A DNA stretch of 64,000 nucleotides from positions 72,786,152 to 72,850,151 of the forward strand of contig CM024756.1 in the NCBI GenBank assembly GCA_014218235.1. Direction: 5' to 3'. Position numbers and translations under genes: made by a program. Shown here piece after piece: positions 43,801-55,319 of the stretch; within the stretch, counting starts at the first letter, position 1; every line of letters starts with the position of its first letter. Origin of the DNA: Colocasia esculenta (Eukaryota > Streptophyta > Magnoliopsida > Alismatales > Araceae). The notes below the pieces were generated by a model. The model saw nothing but the letters and a program-made list of their open reading frames with translations, was not told the origin of the DNA and ran no database searches.

Positions 43801-45415
43801 TTGCTGGTCCCTCAGAGTTTGGATCAACCTCTTCATTTCTGCCCAATCAATCTGATTATGCTCATGGAGATCGTATATCATGTCCCGGAATTGGAAGCAA
43901 TCGGACACATTGTGGCCCGGATGACGATGATAGACGCAGTATTTTATTTGATCGGCCGCCATATTCCAATTTTCCTTCTCAGGAGGGAGTCTTAAGGCAT
44001 TCAGGGACATGAGGGCTGCAAAGATATCAGCTAGAGATTCGGGTAACGGGGTATTGGGCTCTTTTTGGGTCCGTTGGGTTTCCTGGGGGCATAACCATTT
44101 TTGAGGTGGAGGGACCTGGGAGTATTGGCGCGGATCTTGAGGAGGATTTTTCCTTGGGGAGGTGGCTGCCTATTGTTGTTGTTGTTCCAAGGCTGTTGGG
44201 TATATGGGGACCTACCTACTGGGCCTTGAGATTGCTAACGGCACCTACTTGTTCATTGGTCTGGATCCCCTCGGTGACTGGCCTTGCGGCTTCTTAGCAT
44301 AACGGGCGTTGGGGGTCTCGAACATGGATGTATAGGCTAGTCCTTGAGTTGGGTTTGGATGAACGGACTCGACTATACAATTGGTGCATGGTAGAGATGT
44401 CGTTCATGGCCAAAATGGCTCGGTAGGTGGGTGTGGCATTAGAGATCAACAGCTTTATTTTCTCCTCCTCAGGCATTGGGCAACGGACCTTGGCGGCCAA
44501 TGAACGCCATCGTCAGCATAGGTGGAGAAGTCTTCTTCTGGCTCATCTTCTTTCTCGGCCACCAAATCCACAAAAGAGTATTCGGGTCCCACCGGTCTTG
44601 GAATTGCTGCAGAAATCTTTCTTGACAATTTGGAAGTCCTCGGCTTCCTCGGAGGCAAAGAATAGAACCACTCCAAGGCTGAACCATCTAATGATTTTCT
44701 GAACAAATACGCCATGAGATGGCGGTCATATTTGTGTGGTGCTGATTCGTAGACGAAATCCTTCAGATGAACATAGGGGTCTCCTACCCCAGAGTATCGA
44801 CGATATACAGGGAGCTCGGACTGGGGAGGCACCCGGAGGTATTGGAAGGACGGGAGGGCAATGTCAGCTACCTTCCGAGATAAATTTGCCTTCGGAGGTC
44901 ATGAAGCTCCTTCTTCATACTTGTCCATTCCGCCAAGAAATCGGAAGGAGAATGGATCTGATGTGCAGGGACAGGGAGCGTGGCTGCTCGAAGGAGTGAG
45001 ACCTCTCGCGAGGAAGCGGAGCTAGTTCGGCCGTATAATATTAGTGGGCAGAGACCGAGGCCGAACATCTCGTGGGGGGAGGTAGCTTTGTTCTGAAAAA
45101 TGAATAGCCCGAGACGGAGAGGTGTAGGGTCTGTCCCAGACGAAGGAAGGTGGGGAGCTGAAGCACGTGGGTGGAGGACTCCGCCGGTCGGGCTGAACCT
45201 TGACCCTGGGGAGATAAAGGTTGCTTCCCCTTGGCAGCAGCTATGAACTCTCGGACTTGGTCCGGAGTGAGGTGAGGAAGGAGCTGGCTGAATTGAGAGT
45301 GAGGGTCATCATCCCCAGAGGAGAAGGGGGGCGGGATCGGATCCCAGTAATGGAGGGAGGCTGGATATGCCCCGGGAGAGCGGCCATGGAAGGTTTGGGC
45401 CACTTCCTCGAGCAA
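43669..45415 (-). pseudogene. Tat gag, broken
   Basis: A start-like MLEEVAQTFHGRSPG lies at 45415 and a QVREFIAAAKGKQP stretch follows. The capsid part at 44832-44455 shows VGDPYVHLKDFVYE, LMAYLFRKSLDGSALEWFYSLP, and RPVGPEYSFVDLVAEKEDEPEEDF in which the LxGxAxxWFxxLP pattern is that of Tat capsids. Later come ATPTYRAILAM (44430) and, at 43995-43870, CVYHRHPGHNVSDCFQFRDMI, a C-x2-H-x4-H-x4-C zinc-knuckle variant. A glutamine-rich tract (43800-43669) ends it. Gag builds the particle. Several frame changes break the chain. Confidence 0.85.
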
Positions 45416-45829
45416 CCCAAGGGTAGGGCATCGTCGGCAAGGACTCGAATTGGTCCATGTCGAAGAGGGGATTATGATGAAGTACGAGGATCGGAGGAGA
45501 CTGACTCGATCTCCCTAAACAATGACACATACACCCTCCAACCAATTGGAGGGGACCGACCTAGACTCTATCACGCCAAGAAAGACAGAGAGGAGGGGGG
45601 ATCAAAGCACTCAAGTTATCATGCTTACAACGCAAATTTCTTAAGATTTGAACTTGACCTTTTTAAATGAATTGATTAAGGAAATGTCACTCTCTCATGC
45701 AGGCCCTGATAGGAGTGAACTCAGTGCTCCGGTGTGACTAAGGTGGTACACACTCACCAACGAGGATGGCTCAAACTAAGGGTACAACGGGTACAACCAG
45801 CCCGGCGAACCGCAACGTGCGTACGGCCA
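45416..45829 (-). other. Leader and degenerate primer-site region of the Tat element
   Basis: Between the gag start and the 5' LTR. On the minus strand the bases next to the LTR are TGGCCGTACGCACG; Tat elements commonly have a primer site starting TGGCGCCG here, so this may be a decayed version. I cannot name the tRNA. Confidence 0.4.
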
Positions 45830-47206
45830 TGAATATCAAATATGATGGCATGGAAGATAGGAAGTGATCGCCACCTAGATAGTCGCCTTATGATGCAGAA
45901 AGACAATGGCTAACTTAAACTAGGAAAAAGGAAGAGAACAGGAAGACTGACTTGGTGTCGCGGTCGTCATGGCCGCCGCGTCTCTGTTATCGCGTCAGTG
46001 AGAATCGACGCGTCTTTGTTGCGTCACCCGAGCCGTCGGTTCTCTGAATGCGGGAGATTTGTTGTAGTGACCTTCTTCTGTCCTCCAGCCGGCCAGAGTA
46101 CCAGAGCTTCTCGTAGACCTTGTTTGCTTGCCTGCCAATCAAAAGAAACACAAAGAAAAGACCCTATTAGAACATGCAAGTGTAGCATCTATTCTAAAAG
46201 ACGAATGAGACGGGGGATCATGGTGGGAACGCACCTGGGGTGGTTTTAAACCCCTGTGGGTGTGGGAAACGTGGGTGGATGATAGATGTGCTCTATTTAA
46301 AAACAACATAAAATGCATGTAGAAACAAAAAAAAGGGGGAGAGGGGAGATGATGAACCCCATAGGGCGACTTCCTGGCGTGGATGCAGCTCTGATGATGT
46401 GCAAAAGGTCCAAGAGATTGCTGAAGTCGCCCTCTTCACGTTCCTTGCTCCGTTGGAGGTGAAATGAGTGAATTGCGAGGAGTGACTATGAAGGGAAATG
46501 AGTGGAAGAGTGGAATGAGTGGAACGAGTGGCTAAGGCTTATTCAGAGGAAATTTTGGCAGCCCTTCGGTGTGATCATGAGGCTCCCCCCTGTCCATGAG
46601 GAGGGCCTTGCTTATATAGAGCTTGGAGTGAGAAAATTGGGTATTATCTCCTCAAAAAGATGTGGAATTAAAATGGGGATAAAGCTCTATCAAAATCGAT
46701 GTAGAGTCCTTAGTGGAGCTTAGGAGAGTCCCTAGGGCCGAAAAAGTGCTCAAGGGGCCGGGATATCCCTCTTAGACCAATCAAAGTGCATGGGAGGATA
46801 AATAGGATGTGGTTATGGAGGTCAGAGATCTGGTCCTTGTCGCATCAGATCGCGGAGTCGTGACTAGAGACGCGACGGTGCGGGGGTCGCGACAGTATTG
46901 CCCCGTGCATGGATAATGCATGGCTGCCGCGCGGCCCTAACCCGTCGCGACTAGAGTCCGGCGCCACGATGCGTCGCGACAAGGAATCCGAATTATTTTG
47001 GATTATTCTCTCTACCCACATGATAAATAGGAGTCACACTCCCCTAGGGACTCTCTCAGTGATTGATTCGGGATTTCAAGGCATGTTATGGATTAATGGG
47101 CTCAATTCAAGACAAGTGATGGGCTCAAGGTGAGTGACCAATTAGGGGCCCACTAAGACAGCAAGAAATGTGGTTTCAACCCATTAGTCATAATCGGGTG
47201 TCTACA
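45830..47206 (-). repeat. 5' LTR of the Tat element
   Basis: Matches 28681-30043 along its whole length with scattered substitutions and many one-base indels. Starts TGAATATC and ends GTCTACA on the plus strand. TCGCGAC motifs are at 45955-46035 and 46838-46980. The minus-strand TATA box is at 46613-46619. Confidence 0.92.
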
Positions 47207-47880
47207 CCCGCGTGGTGGAGGGATAGTGAGGTAGACTAGCTTCTAGGGCCGGAGACTAGACCAGATCACTTGGGAGGAGTTCTTGGAGCTCTTCCACGGT
47301 GAGTACTTCCCCGACTATGCCAGTCGTGAGAGGAGGGACCAGTTCCACGAGTTGACCCTGGGAGAGCAGACTATGGCACAGTACCACCAGAGGTTTGTAC
47401 AGCTTTTGCGGCATGTCCCTCACATAGCCACTAGTGAGTACGCTTGCACCAAGCGGTTCATTAGCGAGTTACGATCCAAGTTGAGGTGGGCCATGGCTGG
47501 CCACCTTTGTGACACCTCAGTGTTAGCAGTGGCCAAAGCTACCACCTTGGAGAGGGAGTCTCATTTCTAGCTGCAGCAAGGAGGAGGTTCGACAAGGTCT
47601 ACTCTGTACCAGGGCCCTTCGGGTAGCCGAGGGAGTGTATCATCTTCTTCTTCTTTGGGCACAAGCGGCACTGGCCTGCGCTCGAAGTTTAAGAAGATGT
47701 TCACTCGTGGGGGTAGATGGTGTTTCCAGCAACGACCTCAGCACCGACGTCAAGCAGAGCCTGTGGAGCAGTCAGTGCAGTAGGGGGCAGAGAAGGCTTA
47801 GCATGACACAATTTCTTACCACTGTGCACAGCCAGGTCACTTCAAGTGAGAGTGCCCGATGAGGCAGGGGCAGCAGCAGT
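47207..47880 (+). pseudogene. Gypsy gag, C-terminal part with zinc knuckle
   Basis: The plus strand shows ITWEEFLELFHGEYFPDYA, then LTLGEQTMAQYHQRFVQLLRHV, the retrotransposon gag pattern (WxxFxxxFxxxYFP and MxVxEYxxRFxxLxRxxP). It ends FISELRSKLRWAMAGHLCDT with a stop after ATTLERESHF at 47570. A zinc knuckle follows at about 47811-47865: YHCAQPGHFK then ECP, with the first cysteine changed and an in-frame stop between K and E. Gag continues the N-terminal half found at 28172-28680. Confidence 0.85.
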
Positions 47881-48059
47881 TAGCACCTGCATAATACTTG
47901 CAGTAGGCACCATAGATGCAGTACCCTCCACCCAAGCAGGTGCAGCGTCAGTAGCAGCACCAGAGACAGTTCCAGCCATGTCAACAATGCCAATTGTACC
48001 AGAAACACCCACCCTAGAAGCAGCCACAATGAGGACATGGTCATGGACGTGTGATGAAC

Positions 48060-48470
48060 ATCACCAGAGAAGAGGCAGAGGCCTCTAATCTGGTCGTCGA
48101 TACAGTTCCTATACTTGGTAGAGCTGTGCGTGTTTTGATTGATCCTGGTGCTACACATTGTTTTGCTTCAGAGTTCTTTAGTTCTCTTAACGAGTTTGCT
48201 CCAGAGCGACCTATGATCTAGCAGTTGAGCTTTCGACGGGTGACTACGTGCGTATTTTTGGTTACCTAGAAGGTGTCACCGTTAAGGTACAGGGCCATCT
48301 TCTACTAGCCAGACTATTTGCCTTATAGATCCACGACTTTGATGCCATCCTTGGCATGGATTGGTTGGAGGCACACTCTGCGTTTGTGGACTGTCAGCAA
48401 AAGATCATGGGGTTCGAGATACTTGAAGCACCTGTGCTTTGCTTTCGAGGTACACGATACCCTCCGACCC
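48060..48470 (+). pseudogene. Gypsy protease, broken
   Basis: At 48125-48170 the plus strand reads VLIDPGATHCFAS, the retropepsin active-site region with D-P-G in place of the textbook D-T/S-G. Further on, FDAILGMDWL-like and WLEAHSAFVDCQQK-like stretches lie at 48330-48400 in other frames. Stops at about 48220 and 48275 break it. It lies between the gag zinc knuckle and RT. Confidence 0.75.
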
Positions 48471-48900
48471 TTTGTTTCTTTCTGTAGAGCTCGGCACCTG
48501 ATTCGAGATGGTTGTGTGGCTATCTTTGCTTCTATGAGTTTCTCGGATTCTAATGAGTTGTCTGTTTTAAATGTGCCTGCTGTTTGTGATTATGTTGATG
48601 TGTTTCCGAAGGATCTATCTAGTTTACCACCGGAGAGGGAGGTAGATTTCTCCATTGAGTTGTTCCCGGGGATGATGCATATGTCCAATGCACCGTACCA
48701 GATGGCGTCGACGGAGCTGCGGGAGTTGAAGTGCCAACTCGATGAGCTACTCCAGAAGGGGTTCATTCGACCGAGCAGTTCACCTTGGGCTGTGTCAGTG
48801 TTGTTTGTGAGGAAGAAGTATAGCAGTCTCAGGATGTGCATCGATTATTGGCAGTTGAACCAGGTTACAGTGAAGACAAGTATCCGTTGCCCAGGATTGA
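48471..48900 (+). pseudogene. Gypsy reverse transcriptase, first part
   Basis: The frame shows RDGCVAIFASM, CDYVDVFPKDLSSLPPEREVDF, LKCQLDELLQKGFIRPSSSPW, VLFVRKK and RMCIDYWQLNQVTV. The YPLPRID region (48876-48900) lies in a shifted frame. The frame is then cut by a lone LTR at 48901 and RT resumes at 51995. CIDY-W-QLN replaces the usual CIDYRQLN. Confidence 0.88.
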
Positions 48901-51900
48901 TGTAGCACCCTGAAATTTATAATAAAAAAATACGAAAATAAATTAAATAGAGTTAACAATCAGAATTATTCAATAATATCATGGGCCAAACACACACTCT
49001 TAGCCCAAAGAATAAAAGCTCAAATAGTGTTAAATTCCCCAAAATTTGTAGCTTAAATTGGCATAAATTAGAAGGGTAATTAGGGCAAAACTAAGACAAT
49101 TGGACTTCCAAATCAACTCAAATTCGTGCCTAACCATATCATGAGGTCTCTTAATAGCTCACATACTGTAATTGGGATGGGCATTCCTCAAACAAGGAAT
49201 AGATCAAGCTAAAGCCACAACCACTATTTCCTAGTTACATTAAGACTCCTAAAGAACCCTAACCTTTAAATACTCATCATAAACCCCATGGGGACAAGTT
49301 ACCAACTTTCTGGGGTCATGAGGAGGACTTCTAGAACACTATAGGAGGAGGAGATCGCCCCCAACTAGAACCATCTTCCCCTAGTGTCGTTCTACATCGA
49401 CCTACAGAAGACCTATCCTTAGAGCGTTCACAAGTAGGTGTTCTCGGGCCAAACAAGAACGAATTACATACCATGTTAAAGATCATCGTTTCTAGTTTGA
49501 TATGCATCTCTTTTCCCTAATTTTCGTCAACCATGCTCTGAGTATAAAGCGTTTTCCAAAAGTCGCGCATGGTTAGGTCTTTTCAACGTTGATAACATGT
49601 CTCACGCATCCCAAGATATAGAATTGAGTCAACCCAAAGGGTAGTTTCTCTTCTACTCATTGTCCTCTACAACTTTCATGTTCATAATTTTGTCAAAAGG
49701 CCCTGCATCTCTAGTATAAGTGTTGCATGCATAGTTGCACTGTTTTTACCATTTTTCAGGTTGAACCCTAAACTGTGACCACTCTAGACGTCGCGTTTTA
49801 TAGACTGGTAGCACGATAGGTGAACCCATCATGATTACCTTAAAGGTGACGGACAAGATCGTTGTGTTTTAGTTTTGTTCTGACAAGACCGACAACATCA
49901 AACTATCCACCGTCTTGATTTCAGTGTATGTCTGATTCGTGACCAGTAGTACCGTCACGATTAGATCTTGTTCCCGCCCTTGGGTTTCATGTGAAAATCA
50001 TATTTTTAAAGTTACCTGAATGCGTCGGGCAAGCCCGTTGTGATTCAGTGATCACCCATTGGTACTCGACCGATTGCCCTTAAACAACTGTTAACACCGT
50101 CATGATTTAGTGGTCACCCAATCGGTACTCTACCAATTGCCTTTAAAACGCGACCGTTAACCCCGTCGCGATTTTAAAAACTGATTGTTCACCTATTTTA
50201 ACTGTTTAAGCCTTTGTAATAGGTGACGACTGAACTCGTCGTGTATTTTAAAGCCTACCCGAGACCTATTTTTATAGTCTTAAGTGTAAGCTTTGCATGC
50301 TATGTGTTATGGATGCATTGTTCAGTCTATCCAATAGCTTAAAACCTGTCAACCCATGAAAAAGCCAAACAATCTGAAAGTTATTCTAATTGTTCTTAAT
50401 TGCGTGATCTATTCCTCTTGAGATTGATTTATTCATCTTGATGATCAAGCTTATTAAAATGAATGAATATCATGTTAAAATACTACAAAGCATGTTGATA
50501 CAATTGCAGGTTCCATGTACGTCATCATGTTACTTTTTGCTCATTTTAAAATGGTGGATTGTGATATTGAGGCACGTTCTACACTACACTCTTACACATA
50601 TAGGCAGCCCTTTCTTGGGGAATTGGAAACTCTCCGTCGGTCATTCCTTATCAACAGACTAGTAACTTTTTCTTAAGGCCTCCGTAAATCTCCATACTTT
50701 GTGGATTCCCTCGTGGAGACCGATTTGGTTGTACCATTGAAGTTCCCTGGAGATAGCGTGCAGTTCCTCTCTCGTCTCGTTCTCGTGAGTGTGGATTCAT
50801 AATCATGGACTCAAGCCATTAATGTAAAGAGTTAACTAAAAATGTAAATAGCATCATTATGCTGCCGAAATTCTCTCTTGACTATTGTTATCATAAAATC
50901 ATGTTCACATGACTTGTTTCCTTGAAATCATCATGAACGTGATATTGCAATGTATACTTCTTGAAACTCTTGTTATTGGCCATGAATGACTGTAGGTATC
51001 TACATTTGAAAATAGTGAGATGCTGACGAGGCACGGTGAGTGTCCAAGGGTTCCAGTCTAGCGTCAATGATGGAGAGTCATAAATATATTGTTATCCATG
51101 GGGTACAATGAGTACTGACGTTGCATCTACACTAGGAAATAGTGTAATGTTGAATGTTAGATAAAATAACCACATATACATGTCCTAGTGTGCATTCCAA
51201 GGTGGCATAGATCCTTAGTGCACATTAGTGTCTTCGTGCTTGATTAAGTGTTAAGTGATAAAGGTTTGTGCTCGTGCATGCTTGCTTGCATGATATGACC
51301 ATCTTGCGTTCTTGCAAACTATTGACATCTTGCGTTCTTGCAATTAAGTGATATCGTGTGTGCATGTAAATAGTGTTCTACTACTAGATCTATCTTGTTT
51401 CCTCAATTCTAGATCTTGTTCAATCACTAATGTTCAATCTATCTTGTTCACGTATCGAGTCTATAATGATTTATCGTTCGTGCATATCTAGTTAATCGTG
51501 CTTGCCTAGTTCTAAAATGTTAATCACTTATACCATTGCCCACACATTGAGATATAAATCCTACTGGGCTAGTTTGTTGATTCTCTACTTTTCAACATCA
51601 TAGGTGACATTGATAAAGAAGCTGAAGGACAAGACTATGAAGGGAATGCGTCAGAGTGATGAGTGTGTTCCAAAACTTAGTGTACACCTTTAGATTACTT
51701 CGAGAGCTAGAACAATGTAGTAGGTAGTGAGGTTATATGTAATTTTCATGTATTAAGTCTTAGTCCTATAGTTCAACAATGAAAGAGTATGTATTAGTTC
51801 TATTTTGAGACGAAACAAAGTGTTTGAGATTTGAATACAAGATTAGTTGCGTTAATTATTTGGACCCTATTATTTTGCATGTGTTGTTACACATCTAATG

Positions 51901-51994
51901 CTCACTAGCTAGAGGCTTATTTGCCGACTACTCATGTCTCGGAATATAGATTTTATCTCTAATATTTTCGCTGTGTAATTCTCAAGACGTGACA
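48901..51994 (+). mobile_element. Lone Tekay-type LTR, 3.1 kb, inside RT
   Basis: Starts TGTAGCACCCTGAAATTT and ends CAAGACGTGACA, the ends of plant Tekay LTRs in plus orientation. The RT reading on both sides shows the precise break: YPLPRID on the left and a GACTTGTTT continuation on the right. The bases before (ATTGA) and after (ATCAT) agree with a decayed target duplication but are not identical. No internal domains are present, so it is a lone LTR (3094 bases). It has sparse TCGCGA motifs near 49788 and 50150-50185 and CATCTTGCGTTCTTGCAA repeats near 51300-51345. Confidence 0.85.
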
Positions 51995-52291
51995 ATCATG
52001 ACTTGTTTTACCAATACAATCGGCTTCAGTGTTCTAGAAATTGACTTGAGATCAAGCTACTACCAGTTGAGGATCTGAGAGTTAGATATCGCGAAATCAG
52101 CCTTCTGTACGCACTACAACCACTTCGAGTTTGTTGTGATGCCTTTTGGGCTCACGAATGCACCATCAACTTTCATGGAGATGATGCACAGTGTGTTCCG
52201 AGAGTACCTAGACAGGTTTGTTGTAGTGTTCATGGATGACGTCTTGATGTACTCAGCGACAGTGGAGGAGCATGAGGTACACTTGAGGCTT
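51995..52291 (+). pseudogene. Gypsy reverse transcriptase, core part
   Basis: After the lone LTR the plus strand resumes with an LDLRSSYYQLRI-like stretch with lesions, then HYNHFEFVVMPFGLTNAPST and DRFVVVFMDDVLMYSA, where FMDD is the YxDD catalytic box. It ends at HEVHLRL, where the CACTA end begins. RNase H, integrase and 3' LTR of this element are not in the window on this side. Confidence 0.9.
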
Positions 52292-52900
52292 CACTAAAAA
52301 AAAATGCAAATACAGACCGACAAATTTGGTCTCTATTCGGTCACAATTCTGTGACTAACGAGAATAGTGACCGAATTGAGACTGAATAGAGACCGAATTT
52401 GTCAGTCATGAATTTTTTGTCACAAATCTGTGACCGAATATATTCGATCACTATTCGGTATCAATATTGAGACCAAAAATTATTAGTCTCTATTCGGTCT
52501 TAAACATATTAGTGACTGAAAATATTCGGTCAGACCGAATTTGTGACCAAATATTTTCGGTCTCAAAACAAAAATTTAAAAAATTAGTGACCGAAGTTAT
52601 TCGGTCACCAATTCGGTCTCAATCTGAGACCGAATTTGAGATCGAATATTTTTGGTCTCAAACAAAAAGTCCATAAAATTAGTAATATAAAAAATTAGTG
52701 ACTGAATCTGTTCGGTCACAGATTCGGTCTCAAATTTGAGACCGAATTTATGACCGAATAACTTCGGTCCTTAAAATAAAAATCGAAAAAATTAGTGATC
52801 AAATCTATTCAGTCACAAATTCAGTCTTAAATCTGGGACCGAATTTGTGACAAAATAAGTTCGATTTCAAAATCGGTCTTTTATTTGTTTATTTTTTTAA
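52292..52900. repeat. CACTA transposon end with subterminal repeats
   Basis: CACTAAAAAAAAATGCAAAT opens a 600-base region filled with the motif GACCGAAT and its reverse complement ATTCGGTC in both orientations, for example TCTATTCGGTCACA and GAGACCGAATTTGTGACCG. Subterminal arrays of a short motif next to a CACTA terminus are the hallmark of En/Spm-type transposons, where the element-coded TnpA-like protein binds. It interrupts the gypsy RT at 52291. Confidence 0.8.
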
Positions 52901-55319
52901 AAAAATTAAAATAAATATAAAAATAAATATTTTAAAAAATATAATAAAAATAAAATTATTAACACAATCATTAAAGAAACATACAATATAAATGAAAGGA
53001 TCCGTTGTAAGCTAATTGATTGCTTCCCTGAAGACCCTGGTATCAATTCAAAATGCAAGCCAAAGAAAAGATAAACAAATTCACACTGGTAGTTTACCCG
53101 CATATTGGGGAGACAGAATATGCGACATTCTAAAAACACTAAAAAATCCAAGGAATCATTAGAAAGCACCAAAAATCATTTTAGCTTTGCTTTGTCAAGC
53201 AATCAAATAATGCAGATATACTAACACCGCAACTCTTACATAGTCACAAGTGAATAAATTTCCAAATGATCCTTCTACATTTTTTTTTTCCACATGAAAT
53301 TTCCATGGACCCACAACCTGGACCAGTAATCTAAACATTTTAATAATAAGAGATCAGTTAGTTTTGAGGCCACAGGTGCATAATCCATTCAATTGCATAC
53401 TTTACTAGAAATTTAGGATGGAATGTAATACTGAGAGAATCAATTAATACTGTCCACAAGATTGTCATGACATAGATGTAGTAACGTGCACAGACCCAGT
53501 GGGTGACACTAGATCATTCATTACTAGAATATCCTATTTGTGTTCTCAAGCACAGGGTTATAGGGTAATTTAGTCATTATTCATGTGTTTTTTAGGTCAA
53601 ATAACAACTAGAGAGAGGGGATAATTTTATTTTATACTTCAAATAGTGTACAAGTTTTTTAAGTGAATGCTCTTACCTTTCTCAAACTCTGAACTGATAC
53701 ATCATCATCCATATCCTATTACTATCAAAATGTGAATACAAAGAATAATGGCACATTAAATATAATTACAGAGCTAGGATGAGTCGTACAATCTGAAAGA
53801 GGTTCTTAGAGTACATCCAAGTTAACATACTCGAGAATTGGACTATATTTCTATATGCACATGTGTGGATTATATCATTTGCCTAAACTTTTTAGTAAAC
53901 AAATTATCTTGAGATGGTAAGTGCAATGTAGTTTCTATAGAATAATTTATGAGAACAAAAAGTAATCCAAAGAATGTGTCGCGAATACATGAATAAAAAT
54001 AATGAGGCATAAAACATTATTCATAAACTCCAATAAAGTTGTAAATTTTAAAACGAAATTAAAAGACAGCAAGCTATGAGATCAAAAGCAGAATATACAT
54101 TGAGAACAATTCTAGTAATTAGGCTCACATTTATAGACAAGCTAACCGATGGAAAATATCCATTAGAAAAATGCAATATCTAAGAAAGAATGGTTGCCCA
54201 TTTGTCTCCACTAAGATAAATAGTCAATAGATAGGTTGTGTAACAAAAGGCATATTAGACATGTGAGACTGAAAATACTCTATATGTAACTGAAATATTA
54301 AAAGTGCCACCTCCAAGGTAAAACAACAGTGTACACATTTTAAGGCATAAAACATCTAGACTAGAAATATGGCCAACATCTCTTGTTACAGTTCTATACA
54401 AGATTTGTTGGGCACTGGAGTGTGTTAAGGTGGTGAAATGTGAAAGTTATTTAAATAACAAAGTTGGTCATCTATAACATTTATGAACATATCAAATGAA
54501 CAATTAGATAATAAATTTAACAATAGTTGTGTGTGTACATATTAACAATTCAAAGAATTGTTAGACATATAGAAAGAGACAAATAGTTTCATTTGGATTT
54601 GGTCTAGAACAAGATAGATAGATGTAGAATAATATTGCCTCATAAAAGTTTTAGCATGCTTTTCCAAGACTAAGGAATTACATACTGGACTGTCTGGCAA
54701 TGACAATTGGTAGAAATTTCTGCATTCAACTATTTTTGATTGAGACCTAAATACAGGTGGTAGAAATGGAAAAAACACCAAATACAAGTCATCAAGAACT
54801 AAAGAACAACAACATTTCATACAAGATTGCAGGCAAATAGAAAATGGTGGAGCAGTGAACAACACAATCTTGGAAGACTTGCAAACATATATACTCCACA
54901 ATCAAATGAATCAGTCCAATGATCAAAGATAGAGAGGCAAAAGATGAAGTTCTAATAGACTTCAACAGAGTTCTATACATTTTCAATAGCCAGATCTGAA
55001 TATAGACGATATGACTTATGGAATCAACAAATCATGACCCAGGTTGTCCAATTAGTAATAATAATACTATAGCAATGAACATAATGAATATAGATGATTT
55101 CCTCTTTTACCAAATGAAATAAGCAAGGTTGCTTTGTGTCACTAGGATGCTGATCTTCTCAATGGCTTCTATGATAATAGAAGATATTCCAATAAGAATG
55201 CCAACCTTTAGATCCAAGCGAAAACTACCATAGTATCAATAGGTCCTTCATGTCACTTGGATGCAGATCAGCAAGGTTCCTATAAAAACTAATAAAAAAA
55301 TATGAATCTAAAACATGGG
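52292..55319. mobile_element. CACTA (En/Spm-type) transposon, left part
   Basis: From the CACTA terminus the sequence continues as AT-rich non-coding DNA up to the LTR at 55320. No transposase (TNP2) or TnpA-like frame is seen in it. Small open frames at 52906-53172 and 54542-54986 resemble nothing. The opposite end is not in the window; it should lie beyond the chromovirus that is inserted at 55320. Confidence 0.65.

Larger units (their letters stand above)
28681..47206 (-). mobile_element. Tat/Ogre/Retand-type Ty3/gypsy element with antisense genes
   Basis: Direct repeats of 1363 and 1377 bases flank an 15.8-kb interior. On the minus strand the order is gag, protease, spacer with a minisatellite, RT, RNase H, a second RNase H-like region, integrase, long 3' region, polypurine tract. 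LTRs starting TGTAGACACC on the minus strand, two RNase H regions, no chromodomain, and a long 3' region with genes on the opposite strand define the Tat group. The left LTR is preceded by GACACAACCA and the right LTR is followed by CCCGCG, so no clear target duplication is seen. All pol frames are broken. Confidence 0.9.
28172..52291 (+). mobile_element. Tekay-type gypsy element, interrupted three times
   Basis: Pieces at 28172-28680 (gag), 47207-48900 (gag, zinc knuckle, protease, RT start) and 51995-52291 (RT core) are collinear on the plus strand and make one gag-pol. A Tat element lies in gag, a lone LTR lies in RT, and the RT stops abruptly at the CACTA end. No LTR of this element is seen; its 5' end is replaced by SIRE copy A at 28171. 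It is the oldest layer of this half of the window. Confidence 0.82.

Noticed and set aside
43482..44012. Plus-strand frames rich in cysteine, leucine or alanine
   Set aside because: They are shadows of the CAG/CAA polyglutamine tract of the minus-strand gag.
28681..47206. A target-site duplication for the Tat element
   Set aside because: The bases flanking the two outer LTR ends (AACCA and CCCGC) do not match at the chosen edges; shifting the edges by a base or two does not give a convincing pair.
52906..53172. Hydrophobic 88-codon frame as a possible membrane protein
   Set aside because: It is AT-rich DNA in which hydrophobic codons are expected by composition, with no supporting motif.
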